A stretch of 64,000 bases of DNA from an uncultured Fibrobacter sp. (GTDB lineage Bacteria; Fibrobacterota; Fibrobacteria; Fibrobacterales; Fibrobacteraceae), in the NCBI GenBank assembly GCA_934691725.1, contig CAKUTF010000007.1:33827-97826 (forward strand), in the 5' to 3' direction. This document shows, piece after piece, positions 9,789 to 19,212 of the stretch. The translations under genes and the position numbers were made by a program. A model generated the notes under the pieces. It did no database searches. It saw nothing but the letters and a program-made list of their open reading frames with translations, and was not told the origin of the DNA. Numbering within the stretch: the stretch's first letter is position 1; the number at the start of each line of letters is the position of its first letter.

Positions 9789-10463
9789 ATGGCAGAAGAA
9801 GAACTAGCGGAACTCCCGAAAGTCGAATCGAACGAAGATCTCGCGCGCATCGTGCAGGCGCTTGTCTTTGCGTCACCCGATGTCGTGACGCTACGAAAAC
9901 TGAAGGAAATCATCGGCGACTTTCTGGATGCGAAGACCGTTTCCGAGGCGCTTCGCCTTGCGAACGACAACCTGAATAAAATCGACGCTCCGTTTGAAAT
10001 CGTGGAACAGGCCGGCGGCTACCGTTTTCGGACACGGGCCAGGTATTATCCGTGGGTGAGGAAGCTCTTCCCGGATGCGAACGCGCGGAGGCTTTCCCAG
10101 GCGGCTCTCGAAACGCTTGCGATTGTCGCCTACCAGCAGCCGATTACCCGTGCGGCCCTCGAACAGGTGCGCGGCGTTTCCTGCGACGGTCCGCTGAAGA
10201 GCCTTCTCGAAAAGAAGCTTATCGCTCTCGGCGCCCGTGCGGAAACGGTGGGAAACCCCTACACCTACGTGACGACGGACGATTTTCTCAAGTATTTCGG
10301 CATCAACAGGATTCCCGAGGACTTGCCGCGTCTCCGCGAATTCCAGGAACTTTTGAACGCGAACGAGATCGTTCCGAATTACGCGCAGAACGAAAAACCG
10401 GGAGTCTCGAATCCGCCGGAATCCGATCCTTCCCAGATTGAACTTTCGATGGGGACGCCATGA
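9789..10463 (+). CDS. scpB: Segregation and condensation protein B
   Basis: A 224-residue ScpB, the winged-helix partner of the ScpA-SMC chromosome-condensation complex. Recognisable blocks are LVFASPDVVTLRKLKEII near the N-terminus, SQAALETLAIVAYQQPITRAALEQVRGV in two parts around residues 112-140, and YVTTDDFLKYFGI. The start ATG at 9789 is preferred over the TTG at 9780, which overlaps the -10 box. Its stop overlaps the mutS start (ATGA). scpA is not in the window. The last 35 residues are polar and probably disordered. Confidence 0.93.
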   Translation: MAEEELAELPKVESNEDLARIVQALVFASPDVVTLRKLKEIIGDFLDAKTVSEALRLANDNLNKIDAPFEIVEQAGGYRFRTRARYYPWVRKLFPDANARRLSQAALETLAIVAYQQPITRAALEQVRGVSCDGPLKSLLEKKLIALGARAETVGNPYTYVTTDDFLKYFGINRIPEDLPRLREFQELLNANEIVPNYAQNEKPGVSNPPESDPSQIELSMGTP

Positions 10464-13060
10464 GCTGCACGCCGTTGATGAAGCAGTATTACGAAATCAA
10501 GGCGCAGAATCCCGACTGCATCCTGTTCTTTCGGATGGGGGATTTTTTCGAGCTGTTTGAAAAGGACGCCGAAATCGCGTCGAAGATTTTGGGGCTGACG
10601 CTCACCAGCCGGAACAACGGGGCTTCGGGAAACACGCCGCTCTGCGGCTTTCCGCACCATGCGTCGGAGCGTTACTTCCCGAAAATGGTCGCCGCCGGTT
10701 ACAAAGTCGCCGTCTGCGAACAGGTCGAGGATCCGAAGCTCGCGAAGGGAATCGTCAAGCGGGCGATCGTCGAAGTCATCAGCGCGGGAACCTCGATGAA
10801 CGAGGGCATCCTCGATGCGAAGGTGGCGAACTATCTCTGCGCGATCCTTCCCGGAAAAGATTCGATAGCTTTTGCCTTTGCCGACGTGACGACCGGATAC
10901 CTTGCCGTTTCGGAGTCGCCCCTGCCGAATTTCGAAAGCGAGCTTGCCCGCCGGATGCCCAAGGAAATCCTCTTGCCTGCGGGTATGGAACTTCCGAAAT
11001 CCGTGGAGGATTTTGTCCGCGGGGAATCCGTCCTGGTGACACGCGTCGAGGAATCCCACTATGAATTGAAAAACGCGTCCGACGTACTTCTCGGGCACTT
11101 TAACGCGGCGAGCCTCGAAGCGCTAGGGCTTGACGGGATGCCGGAAAAGGCCCGGGTTGCGGGAGCGATACTCTGGTATCTGATCGACCAGAAAAAATCC
11201 GAGCTATCGCACATCACGCATCTGGAACTTCTGGATTTGGGCGATTACATGGTGCTCGATCCGGCGACGCTCCGGAACCTGGAACTTGTTCGCCCGCTGA
11301 ATGCGGACGATGTGCAGAGTACGCTGGTGTTCGTCCTGGATTATACGGTGACGGCGATGGGCGGGAGGCGCTTGCGGGAATGGATTTCGCATCCGCTCGT
11401 TTCTGTCGGACGGATTGCGGAACGCTCGGACGCGGTCGCGGAACTGGTTTCGAACCCGATTGCCCTTGACGAACTGAAAACGGCCCTTCGCGAAATCCTC
11501 GACATGGAACGGCTGATGGGGCGCGTGGGAAGCGGGCGTGCGAACGCGCGCGACCTGTATGGCATGGGACGCTCCCTGTCAAAGGCGGTGAAGGTCGCCG
11601 AGGCGCTTTCCTCGCTGAAGTCGCCCGTGTTCAGGTCGCTTGCGGAAACGCTCCTGTCTGCGGAAGGAAAGGGCGAACAGATTCTCCGGATGCTCAACGA
11701 CGATCTTCCGATGACCGTCCGCGAAGGCGGCATGATCCGGGAAGGCGCGGACCCGGAACTCGACCGGATGAACGCGGAGATAAAGGACCGGCGGGAATGG
11801 ATCGCTTCGTTAGAGGCTCGCGAGCGGGAACGGCTCGGCATCAATTCCCTGAAAGTCGGCTACAATCGCGTATTCGGGTATTACATCGAAGTTTCCAAGG
11901 TGCATTCGGACAAGATTCCGCCGGAATATATCCGCAAGCAGACGACGGTGAACGCGGAGCGTTACATCACGCCCGAGATGAAGGAATGCGAAACGATAAT
12001 CTCCAGCGCGGAAAGCCGCATCCACGATTTAGAATACCGCATCTTTACGCGTCTTCGCGAATCGGTGAACGCATCCCGGACCGAGCTTCAGCAAATCGCT
12101 TCCGCCGTTGCGGAAACGGATGTCTTTTACAGTCTTTCGACGGCTGCCCGCAAGCGCGGCTACTCTCGGGCCGATGTCTTTGAAGGAACGGGAATCGAAA
12201 TCCGCGGAGGCTTCCACCCGGTCATCGTCGCGGCGAACCCGGACGTTCCCTTTGTGCCGAACGACGTTTCGCTCTCGCCGGAAGCGGACCGCATGATGCT
12301 CATCACGGGACCGAACATGGCGGGTAAATCGACCTATCTCCGGCAGACGGGGCTGATTGTCCTGATGGCGCAAATCGGATCGTTTGTCCCGGCGGAATCG
12401 GCGAGAATCGGCATTGTCGATAGGATTTTTACACGGGTCGGTGCGAGCGACCGCCTTTCGCGAGGGCTTTCCACGTTCATGGTCGAAATGATCGAAACGG
12501 CGAACATTCTCCGGAACGCGACCGCGCGAAGCCTAGTCCTGCTCGACGAAATCGGACGGGGAACCAGCACGTTTGACGGGCTTTCCATCGCCTGGGCCAT
12601 TTTCGAGACTTTGCACGATAATCCGAAGCGCGCAGCGATTACCCTGTTCGCCACGCATTACCACGAAATGACAACCCTTGCGGATGCGCTAGCCCATGCG
12701 GGAAACTACCAGATTGCGGTAAAGGAAGACGGCGACAGTCTCATCTTTTTGCACAAGATCTTGCCGGGAGCCTGCGATTCGAGCTATGGAATCCATGTGG
12801 CGGAAATGGCGGGGCTTCCCTCGGAAGTCGTCCGCCGAGCGAGAAAGATTCTGTTGCGTTTAGAAAAACAGCAGATAGACCCGAGCGATTCGCGGCACAG
12901 GCAGGAACTGATGGAAAAGCCGCAGACCGACATCTTCGCCCCGCCAGACGAAAATACGCAGCTCTTGCTCGAAGAGATCCGCCGTCTGAAACCGGAAGAG
13001 ATGACCCCGCTCGAAGCGCTTTCGAAGCTCTCGGAACTCAAGGCCTATTACGGAAAGTGA
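10460..13060 (+). CDS. mutS: DNA mismatch repair protein MutS
   Basis: An 866-residue MutS1 that binds mismatches and recruits MutL. The N-terminal mismatch-binding block with the Phe-x-Glu motif is readable (FFRMGDFFELFEKDA), the Walker A is GPNMAGKST near residue 617, the Walker B is LVLLDEIGRGTSTFDG near 692, and the C-terminal ATHYHEM block is present. The start overlaps the scpB stop by 4 nt, showing translational coupling. The reading frame is complete and of ordinary length. Confidence 0.97.
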   Translation: MSCTPLMKQYYEIKAQNPDCILFFRMGDFFELFEKDAEIASKILGLTLTSRNNGASGNTPLCGFPHHASERYFPKMVAAGYKVAVCEQVEDPKLAKGIVKRAIVEVISAGTSMNEGILDAKVANYLCAILPGKDSIAFAFADVTTGYLAVSESPLPNFESELARRMPKEILLPAGMELPKSVEDFVRGESVLVTRVEESHYELKNASDVLLGHFNAASLEALGLDGMPEKARVAGAILWYLIDQKKSELSHITHLELLDLGDYMVLDPATLRNLELVRPLNADDVQSTLVFVLDYTVTAMGGRRLREWISHPLVSVGRIAERSDAVAELVSNPIALDELKTALREILDMERLMGRVGSGRANARDLYGMGRSLSKAVKVAEALSSLKSPVFRSLAETLLSAEGKGEQILRMLNDDLPMTVREGGMIREGADPELDRMNAEIKDRREWIASLEARERERLGINSLKVGYNRVFGYYIEVSKVHSDKIPPEYIRKQTTVNAERYITPEMKECETIISSAESRIHDLEYRIFTRLRESVNASRTELQQIASAVAETDVFYSLSTAARKRGYSRADVFEGTGIEIRGGFHPVIVAANPDVPFVPNDVSLSPEADRMMLITGPNMAGKSTYLRQTGLIVLMAQIGSFVPAESARIGIVDRIFTRVGASDRLSRGLSTFMVEMIETANILRNATARSLVLLDEIGRGTSTFDGLSIAWAIFETLHDNPKRAAITLFATHYHEMTTLADALAHAGNYQIAVKEDGDSLIFLHKILPGACDSSYGIHVAEMAGLPSEVVRRARKILLRLEKQQIDPSDSRHRQELMEKPQTDIFAPPDENTQLLLEEIRRLKPEEMTPLEALSKLSELKAYYGK

Positions 13061-13061
13061 C

Positions 13062-13586
13062 ATGGAAGCGATAGACTTTTCCGCGCTCGAAGATTTTGTT
13101 TACGAGAACCGCTTGATTGACGAGAATTCCGTGCACGGGCTTTTGCACTGGCACCAGGTGGAGTTCAACGGGCTTCTGCTTTCGCAAGAAACTCTTGCGG
13201 ACAAGACTGTCGTTCGGCTCTTCGCGCTTTTCCACGATTCGCGGCGCATTTCGGACGGCTATGACGAGGAGCATGGAAAGTTCGGGGCGGATTTTGCCCG
13301 GAAGCTTTTCGAAAATAGGTTTACGCTCGACAAGGCGCGGCTTGAAAAATTGCTGTATGCGTGCACGAACCATACGACGGAGCTTTCGAGCGGGGACGCA
13401 ACCATCGACACGTGCTATGATGCGGACAGGCTTGACCTGGGGCGCGTCGGCATCATTCCCGACCCGGATAAAATGGCGACGTCTTTTGGAAAGAAGCTTG
13501 CGCGGAAAATGCGGGATGTTCCGGCGGAAAGGCATCGCGAGTGGATTCAAAATTTTGCGGAAACGAACTTCGGACGGTTCGCCTAA
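13062..13586 (+). CDS. HD-domain phosphohydrolase-like protein
   Basis: A 174-residue protein with the signature of an HD metal-dependent phosphohydrolase: an early histidine pair (VHGLLHWHQVE), the HD dyad (FALFHDSRR), a third histidine (YACTNHTTE) and a distal aspartate (YDADRLDLGRVG). The substrate is not predictable. It begins 1 nt after mutS and has no room for its own promoter, so it belongs to the scpB-mutS transcription unit. It may be a nucleotide or dNTP-cleaning enzyme, but that is inference from the company it keeps. Confidence 0.75.
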   Translation: MEAIDFSALEDFVYENRLIDENSVHGLLHWHQVEFNGLLLSQETLADKTVVRLFALFHDSRRISDGYDEEHGKFGADFARKLFENRFTLDKARLEKLLYACTNHTTELSSGDATIDTCYDADRLDLGRVGIIPDPDKMATSFGKKLARKMRDVPAERHREWIQNFAETNFGRFA

Positions 13587-13610
13587 AAATTCGTTTGTTA
13601 TTTTTCCTTC

Positions 13611-15512
13611 GTGCTGAAACTCATTTTACAGTCCTTTATCCCGCTGCTTGCCGCGTTCCCGCTCTTTACGGTGCTTGTCGAATTTCGCGACAGGTCGTGT
13701 GTGCGGCACCGGCTGCCGTGGCTCGTGTTTTCCGTCGTGTTTTTTCTGTGGCACGGAATCTTTACCCGGTTTATCGCGGATTCGGAGCTTTTGCGCCCGA
13801 TGATTTCCCTGGGCGATCTCGCAATTTTTTTCTTCTTTACCGTTCTGTGGATTCGGGAAGAAAACCGCAATGCCGAGGAACCTTTGAAAAAGCCCTTTCT
13901 CTTGCGGGGAATTCTAGGGCTTCTCCTTTTTGCCGCGGTTCTCGTCGTTTCGACCTATATCGTCCGTCCGGCAATTTTTCTCTTGCCTTTGTTCGCTGCG
14001 ATTCTATTCGCTTTTTTCTGTGACAGGCTCTATTCGTCCCGGTCGTTTTACCCGAAGCCGAGGGTGCATCTCGTCTATGGTTTCTACGCGCTTTCGCTGC
14101 TTTTGGTTTTACCCGTCTTTCGCCTGCTTTTTTTGTTCCAGGTCGCCTATGTCTTTATCCGCAGGTTGCAGAACTGGATTCTCCACAAGGACCGGATTCT
14201 CGATTCCTACGAGGAGGAACGCCGGATAAACCATCGGATTATCGCGAAGATGGGAGAGACTGTCGATGATTTCTCGGATTTGCACGAATCGCTTTCGAAT
14301 TTCCTTTCGACGCTTTCAGAAGGCATCGAGGCGAAATCCGCTGCGGTCTATATCTGGGACGAAAAGGAAAGTCTCTTTCGCTGCTCGGATCTTCACGGGG
14401 TCTTTTTTCCGCTTGTCTCCGGGAACGAGATGAGCTTTACGCATCTGGAAACCCTGAAAAAAATCGCCTTTTCGCAAAACATCTCCGACGAGAAAAATAT
14501 TATCTGGGAATGCGGGGCGACGCGGACGGGAATCTTCATGCCTTTTGCCGGTCGCGACGAGAGAATCCTTTCCTTGGGGAGCCGTGCGGCGAATATCCGT
14601 TCCCTGATTCTCGAACCGCTATGCTTTGAACAAAAGCTCCTGGGCGTTTTGGTAGTCGAAAATAAACAGTACGAGCGTTACTTTACGGAGAGCGATTACT
14701 ATTTGGTTCAGAACTTTGCCCATTACGCGACGATGATTCTCAAGGCGCATGACGCCGCGCTTGAACGGCAGAACCGCGCTAGGACGCAGGCGGAACTGCA
14801 ACTGGGATTTCATATCCAAATGGGGCTCTTGCCGCGTTCGATTCCTGAATTTTCGGGGATTTCGCTTGCGGGTTCGATGACTCCCGCAAAGGAGATCGGC
14901 GGCGACTATTTCGACTTTTTGAACCTGCCGAACGGAAACCTGGGAATCGTCATCGGCGACGTTTCGGGCAAGGGGGTTCCCGCCGGGATGGTGATGACTT
15001 CGCTGTATGCGTTTCTCCATGCGGAGTGCCGCTATTTTGCCAACACCTACCGGACGCTCGTCCATGTGAATGCGGACCTTTCGAACCATATTTCGGAAAC
15101 GATGTTCGCTTCGCTCCTCTTCTTTGATTGGAATCCGCGGTCAAAAGCCTTGCACTATACGAGTTGCGGACACGAACACATCTTGCATTTCAAGAAGGCG
15201 GAAAACCGTCTGGAGGCAATCCGGAGCGGGGGCATCGCGCTCGGGATGGTCGCGGACAACAGCAAGATCATTCGGGAAAAGTCCCTGCTTGTAAAGCCCG
15301 GGGACACGGTGCTGCTCTATACGGACGGCGTGACGGAAGCGTCGAACGAGGCGCGTGAAATGTTCGGGCTTGGACGCCTCAAGGCCTTTGTCGAAAAATA
15401 CGAGGCTCTTTCCGCGGACGAAATACGCCTCGCGCTTCTCGATGAACTGCGGAACTTTGCGCACGGCGCCGCCCAGGCGGACGACATCACGATTCTCGTG
15501 ATGAAGTTTTAG
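13611..15512 (+). CDS. Membrane-bound GAF-PP2C (SpoIIE/RsbU-type) serine phosphatase
   Basis: A 633-residue protein. The first 190 residues hold about six hydrophobic spans, residues 215-390 look like a GAF sensor domain (AAVYIWDEKESLF, LLGVLVVENKQYERYF), a short coiled coil follows (ALERQNRARTQAEL), and residues 420-633 form a PP2C-type phosphatase with GGDYFDF, GDVSGKGVPA, LYTDGVTEA and DDITILVMKF. Such proteins dephosphorylate anti-sigma-factor antagonists. No partner kinase or STAS protein is adjacent. The start is a GTG; a TATTTT box ends 6 nt before it, matching the leaderless arrangement seen at other genes here. Confidence 0.88.
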   Translation: MLKLILQSFIPLLAAFPLFTVLVEFRDRSCVRHRLPWLVFSVVFFLWHGIFTRFIADSELLRPMISLGDLAIFFFFTVLWIREENRNAEEPLKKPFLLRGILGLLLFAAVLVVSTYIVRPAIFLLPLFAAILFAFFCDRLYSSRSFYPKPRVHLVYGFYALSLLLVLPVFRLLFLFQVAYVFIRRLQNWILHKDRILDSYEEERRINHRIIAKMGETVDDFSDLHESLSNFLSTLSEGIEAKSAAVYIWDEKESLFRCSDLHGVFFPLVSGNEMSFTHLETLKKIAFSQNISDEKNIIWECGATRTGIFMPFAGRDERILSLGSRAANIRSLILEPLCFEQKLLGVLVVENKQYERYFTESDYYLVQNFAHYATMILKAHDAALERQNRARTQAELQLGFHIQMGLLPRSIPEFSGISLAGSMTPAKEIGGDYFDFLNLPNGNLGIVIGDVSGKGVPAGMVMTSLYAFLHAECRYFANTYRTLVHVNADLSNHISETMFASLLFFDWNPRSKALHYTSCGHEHILHFKKAENRLEAIRSGGIALGMVADNSKIIREKSLLVKPGDTVLLYTDGVTEASNEAREMFGLGRLKAFVEKYEALSADEIRLALLDELRNFAHGAAQADDITILVMKF

Positions 15513-15545
15513 GACGATATTTAGAGAATGGCTTTATAAGGAATC

Positions 15546-15708
15546 GCAGACGCCTATGCTTAGGGACTAGGGATGAGGGACTAGGGAATAGTCCGCAGAT
15601 ATCTAAGGGAATGAGCAATTAGCAATGAGCAATGGGAAATTGGTCTGCGAACGTCTATGTTTAGGGATTAGGGAACAGGGACTAGGGAATAGTCCGCAGA
15701 CATCTAAG
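15546..15708. repeat. Two imperfect direct repeats of about 62 bp with AGGGACTAGGGA motifs
   Basis: Copy one (15546-15608) and copy two (15647-15708) share the order: CTATG, TTAGGGA, AGGGACTAGGGAATAGTCCG, then CAGA and ATCTAAG. Between them is a second simple pattern built on AGCAATGAGCAAT. This is most of the 417-nt stretch without a gene between the phosphatase and the GH116 gene; the rest is the palindrome at 15751-15843 and a terminator. Confidence 0.75.
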
Positions 15709-15750
15709 CTTTTGGGAAACGCTACAATGTCATTTCCGTGCTCACTATGC

Positions 15751-15843
15751 TGTCATTCCCCGGCTTGACCGGGGAATCCCCTTTAAGGAATGGGATTTGA
15801 CAGGCTAGCGAGCTTGTCGAGCTATGCCCGGCAATGACAAGGG
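15751..15843. repeat. Dispersed palindromic repeat (CATTCCCCGG-cttga-CCGGGGAATC type)
   Basis: Arms ATTCCCCGG and CCGGGGAAT enclose CTTGA at 15755-15777; a degenerate second unit ends with GCCCGGCAATGACA near 15836. The same kind of repeat occurs at 47583-47665, 51082-51112, 51943-52100, 55119-55261 and 55569-55598. Confidence 0.8.
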
Positions 15844-15885
15844 TCAAGTGTTCCGACACATCTGAAAACAGGTTCTTAGGGCGAT

Positions 15886-15914
15886 AAAAAAGGCTTCCCG
15901 GAGGGGAAGCCTTT
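15886..15914 (-). terminator. Terminator of the GH116 gene
   Basis: On the minus strand, a 10-bp stem (AAGGCTTCCC with GGGAAGCCTT, 15890-15912) is followed by a T run (A run at 15886-15891). It starts about 16 nt after the stop codon. Confidence 0.85.
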
Positions 15915-15929
15915 GAAATTTTGCCTGGC

Positions 15930-18900
15930 TTATTTGGAAAGCGCATGGAAAAGGGCGAACACCATGCCCGGTCGGAAGTATTTTCCTGCCGTATATTTGA
16001 GCGCGGTGCTGTGGAGAAGCGTAAAGAGGGTCTCTTCGGAAATCTTCGCCTTTTTGGCGAGCGGACCGAAACTCTTCTTGAATGTAGCGAAGTTTTTCGG
16101 AAGCTTCGGGGATATCCGACCATCGGCGAGGAGTGCGCCTTTCTTGCCTAGTTCCGCGACGAGAGCCTTTGCCGCAGAAAGGGAAACTCCGATTTTTTCG
16201 AGCGCGTCTTCATGCAGCTTGCAGGAACCGTTGAATCCTTCCGGTGCCGCGAACGGAACCTTCGCTTCGTCGTAGAGGTTTTGGATCATGCTTTCGACGA
16301 TTTCGCGCGCCTCGTCAAATGACTTGTGGAATACCATGCCGCTTGCGATGCTGTATTGGATACCTATCCATACGTCATGGGCCTGGAAGTTGAACTCGTC
16401 GAGTGGGGAACCGTCCTTGTGGACGAGGTTTGCCGCGCCGAGGAGCGGGGAATTCGCCTTGTAGTTCGTGCGGAAGATGCGGTCGAGCGTGCTCTTTCCC
16501 TTCGCATCGTCGGTAATCGGTTCGAGTCCGAGAAGCCGCAGGTAGGTATCCGCCAGCATGGAATCGGCGAAGACGTCGTCGGAATCCAGGGAAATTTTCG
16601 CCCGGAACGAATCGCGGAACGCTTCGGGGCAGGAGCCGTAGAGCCATTCCTTCTTGAACTTGCGGAGCTCGAGCTTTGAAAGTTCGACGTCTTCGGGAAT
16701 TTCGGAGAAGTCGAGCCAGTCGTTCAGTTCGCGGAGCTTTTGCGCGTCTGTTCCGGAAAGCGGAATCTCGTCGGCAAGCGCTTCAACCACCTTGTCGAAA
16801 TGTTCGAAATTCACGTCCTTGGCTTCAATAGGCGTCGCGAAGAAGTGGAAGTATCCTTCGTTTTCGTCCCAGAGCGCAGCGTGGAATTCCTTTTCCGCTT
16901 CGGAGGCTTTCCTGTTCCAGTCGAGCGACCGTGCGGAATCCCCGACCAGTTCCGCAATCTTTGCCGCAGCGCGAAGGCCCGCAATCCAGAGGCTTCCGCA
17001 ATAGACGGAAATGCCGTGGCTAGAAAGGTTGTCGAACGTGTCGTCCGTGCCGTGGGTGAGCGGGAAGTTCTCGCCTTCGCCGACCATCTTCTCCAGATAC
17101 TCCATGCAGGCATAGACGGCGTCCTTGCAGTATTCGACGACGTTCTTCTCGCCGGTGAGCTTGTAGTGGCGAAGCACCATCAGCACGTACTTCGGGGCGA
17201 GATCCTTCCATTCCTTCACGTTGTGCCAGTCGTAGGCGTCGGGCTTTGCATCGAACGGGCTTCCAAGATCGTGGATGACCGCTCCGCATACGGCCCGCGG
17301 GCCTTCGAGTTTCGGATCCGGGAGATCTGCGAACGGATGGTTCACGTATTCGTGGTGACGCCTTGTCTTCGGGTCGCTTGCGAGAATCGCATCGGCAAAG
17401 CGTTTCATCACTTCGCCGTCGAGCCTCGGGAGAAGCGCGAGCAGGGAGAAGCTGCCGTAGAAATAGACGTCGAGCGAATTGAAGAACGGATAGTCGGCGC
17501 ATTCGCGGACGAGGAAACGGTCGTCCTTGTCCCAGACGCTCGCTTCGGGAATGAAGCTCAGCGTGTTGAGCGCGAGCGAGCGGAAGTTCGCCTGTTTTTT
17601 CTTGTCTTTCGGGAAGAGCTTCGCGAGGCTCTTTTCCGGGGCGAGCGCACGGTAGGATTCGCCGAACGACTTTTCGAATTCGCTGTCGAAATTGAGCGCT
17701 TCCGAGAGCATCGCCTGGACGCGGCCAAAAGGTTCCGGGTAGAAGACGGTGTATTTCTTGAGCGATTCCAGACCGTTCATGCGGATGTGCGGAAAGTCGA
17801 GGATCGTGTTGAAAAGGACGCTCGCCTTGGCGCGGGGCTTCAGGCGGATTGTCACGACAAGAGCACCGGCGACGGTTTCGCGTCCGCTATAGACGTTTTT
17901 CACGAAGTTTGCGGAAACGCGTCCGCTGTGAATCGCACCGGCGAGGACCGTCTTCTGGTCGTCGCGGTAAAAGAGCGGCTTTGTCGAGACGTTCACGTCG
18001 TCCTTCGGGTTCCATGTCGCGCTGATTCCCATGCAGCCGTCGAAGTCGCTTTCGGCAAGATTTTTCTCGTTGTAAAATTCGATGCCCTTGACCGATCTGC
18101 CATCGGCGAGGGCTGCGTCAAATTCGACGCCTTTCGGATTCCGCGCCGCGGGGACTAGCACGAAGGAGGAATCCTGGACGCCTTGGCGGTCCTTTGCTAT
18201 CTGGTAACCGCAATAGTTTTCCTGCATCTGCACGAGCGTCACTTCGCGGACATCCTTTGTCGGGTTCACGAGTTCGTAGCGGACCGCGCTCACGGGGAGG
18301 CTCGAAATGCGTTCGTCGTTTGGGAGGACATAGCTGTATTGGTAACGCGTCATCTGGACGCCCCTTGTCCCCTTGAAGCGGGTGCGGGAAAGCGGATATT
18401 CCGCTGTGTATTCCATCTTTTGCGCGTCGTAGCCCTTTTCGCCGAGAAATTCGGAATCGTTCTCAAATGCGGCGGTCAAGGAACCCTTGCTTTCCGCCTT
18501 TTCGCCGAGTTCCCCGTCAAAGAAGTCGATGAGCACGCTGCGGTTGAATTCGGGAGAAGTCGTTTCGCCTGCGTCGATCATCTTCTGCGTACGCGGGCTG
18601 AATTCCGTGTGCCAACGGAGGAGAGCGTCCTTGTTCGTTTCGAAGAACTTCCTATCGGCGAGAACCTTTTCGATTTTTTTCAGGGCGTCCTTTTCGTTTG
18701 TTTCCGGGAAAAGGGCGTTCCCGTTTGCGTCCTTCAGCGTGTAGAACTGGTTCTTGCGGGAAAATTCAAAGAAGTTCCGGATGGCGAGCGGGCCGTTTTT
18801 CTTGATGACCGATTCGCGGTAGAACATGTTCTGGAGACGTAAGTCGTCCGGGTTTGCGGCGCGAACCTGAACGCCTGGGATCATGCTCGTCACGGGAGTA

Positions 18901-19082
18901 GTCCCTGCCGGAGTAACCGTGTAGGTGCTTCCGATGCCGCCGACAGCGATTCCCGTCGTCGCCGGTGTCGTGGAAAGCGGCGTGTACCAAGGCTGGATAA
19001 ATTCGACGGCGAGACCCTTTGTCATCAGGTCCTTGACCGATCCGTGTAGCTTGGCGGATTCCAGGTATTTGTCAAAAGTCAT
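15930..19082 (-). CDS. GH116-family glycoside hydrolase (beta-glucosidase/glucosylceramidase-like)
   Basis: A 1050-residue protein. The N-terminal part has the family opening GIAVGGIGSTY, a large beta-sandwich region follows, and the C-terminal half is the (alpha/alpha)6 catalytic barrel with HGTDDTFDNLSSHGISVYCG near residue 680, which holds the presumed acid/base aspartate region of GH116 (known from GBA2 and TxGH116). Related blocks are DWHNVKEWKDLAPKYVLMV and DVWIGIQYSIASGM. No signal peptide is seen, so it should act in the cytoplasm on beta-glucosides or similar oligosaccharides. It is longer than many GH116 members. The start at 19082 follows an AGGAA element; a strong terminator follows the stop. 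Confidence 0.8.
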   Translation of the reverse strand: MTFDKYLESAKLHGSVKDLMTKGLAVEFIQPWYTPLSTTPATTGIAVGGIGSTYTVTPAGTTPVTSMIPGVQVRAANPDDLRLQNMFYRESVIKKNGPLAIRNFFEFSRKNQFYTLKDANGNALFPETNEKDALKKIEKVLADRKFFETNKDALLRWHTEFSPRTQKMIDAGETTSPEFNRSVLIDFFDGELGEKAESKGSLTAAFENDSEFLGEKGYDAQKMEYTAEYPLSRTRFKGTRGVQMTRYQYSYVLPNDERISSLPVSAVRYELVNPTKDVREVTLVQMQENYCGYQIAKDRQGVQDSSFVLVPAARNPKGVEFDAALADGRSVKGIEFYNEKNLAESDFDGCMGISATWNPKDDVNVSTKPLFYRDDQKTVLAGAIHSGRVSANFVKNVYSGRETVAGALVVTIRLKPRAKASVLFNTILDFPHIRMNGLESLKKYTVFYPEPFGRVQAMLSEALNFDSEFEKSFGESYRALAPEKSLAKLFPKDKKKQANFRSLALNTLSFIPEASVWDKDDRFLVRECADYPFFNSLDVYFYGSFSLLALLPRLDGEVMKRFADAILASDPKTRRHHEYVNHPFADLPDPKLEGPRAVCGAVIHDLGSPFDAKPDAYDWHNVKEWKDLAPKYVLMVLRHYKLTGEKNVVEYCKDAVYACMEYLEKMVGEGENFPLTHGTDDTFDNLSSHGISVYCGSLWIAGLRAAAKIAELVGDSARSLDWNRKASEAEKEFHAALWDENEGYFHFFATPIEAKDVNFEHFDKVVEALADEIPLSGTDAQKLRELNDWLDFSEIPEDVELSKLELRKFKKEWLYGSCPEAFRDSFRAKISLDSDDVFADSMLADTYLRLLGLEPITDDAKGKSTLDRIFRTNYKANSPLLGAANLVHKDGSPLDEFNFQAHDVWIGIQYSIASGMVFHKSFDEAREIVESMIQNLYDEAKVPFAAPEGFNGSCKLHEDALEKIGVSLSAAKALVAELGKKGALLADGRISPKLPKNFATFKKSFGPLAKKAKISEETLFTLLHSTALKYTAGKYFRPGMVFALFHALSK

Positions 19083-19212
19083 GAGGGATTCCTATGGTTG
19101 AAAATTTTTCCGCAACAAATCTAGAAAGTTATTTTTGGGATGGAAAATCGGAATTTGCCGTGGAACGGGAAAGCCGAAGTTTTAAGCTCGATATGGGAAA
19201 AGGACGCTGAAA

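Noticed and set aside
15546..15708. CRISPR array
   Set aside because: Only two imperfect copies, no regular spacers and no cas genes.
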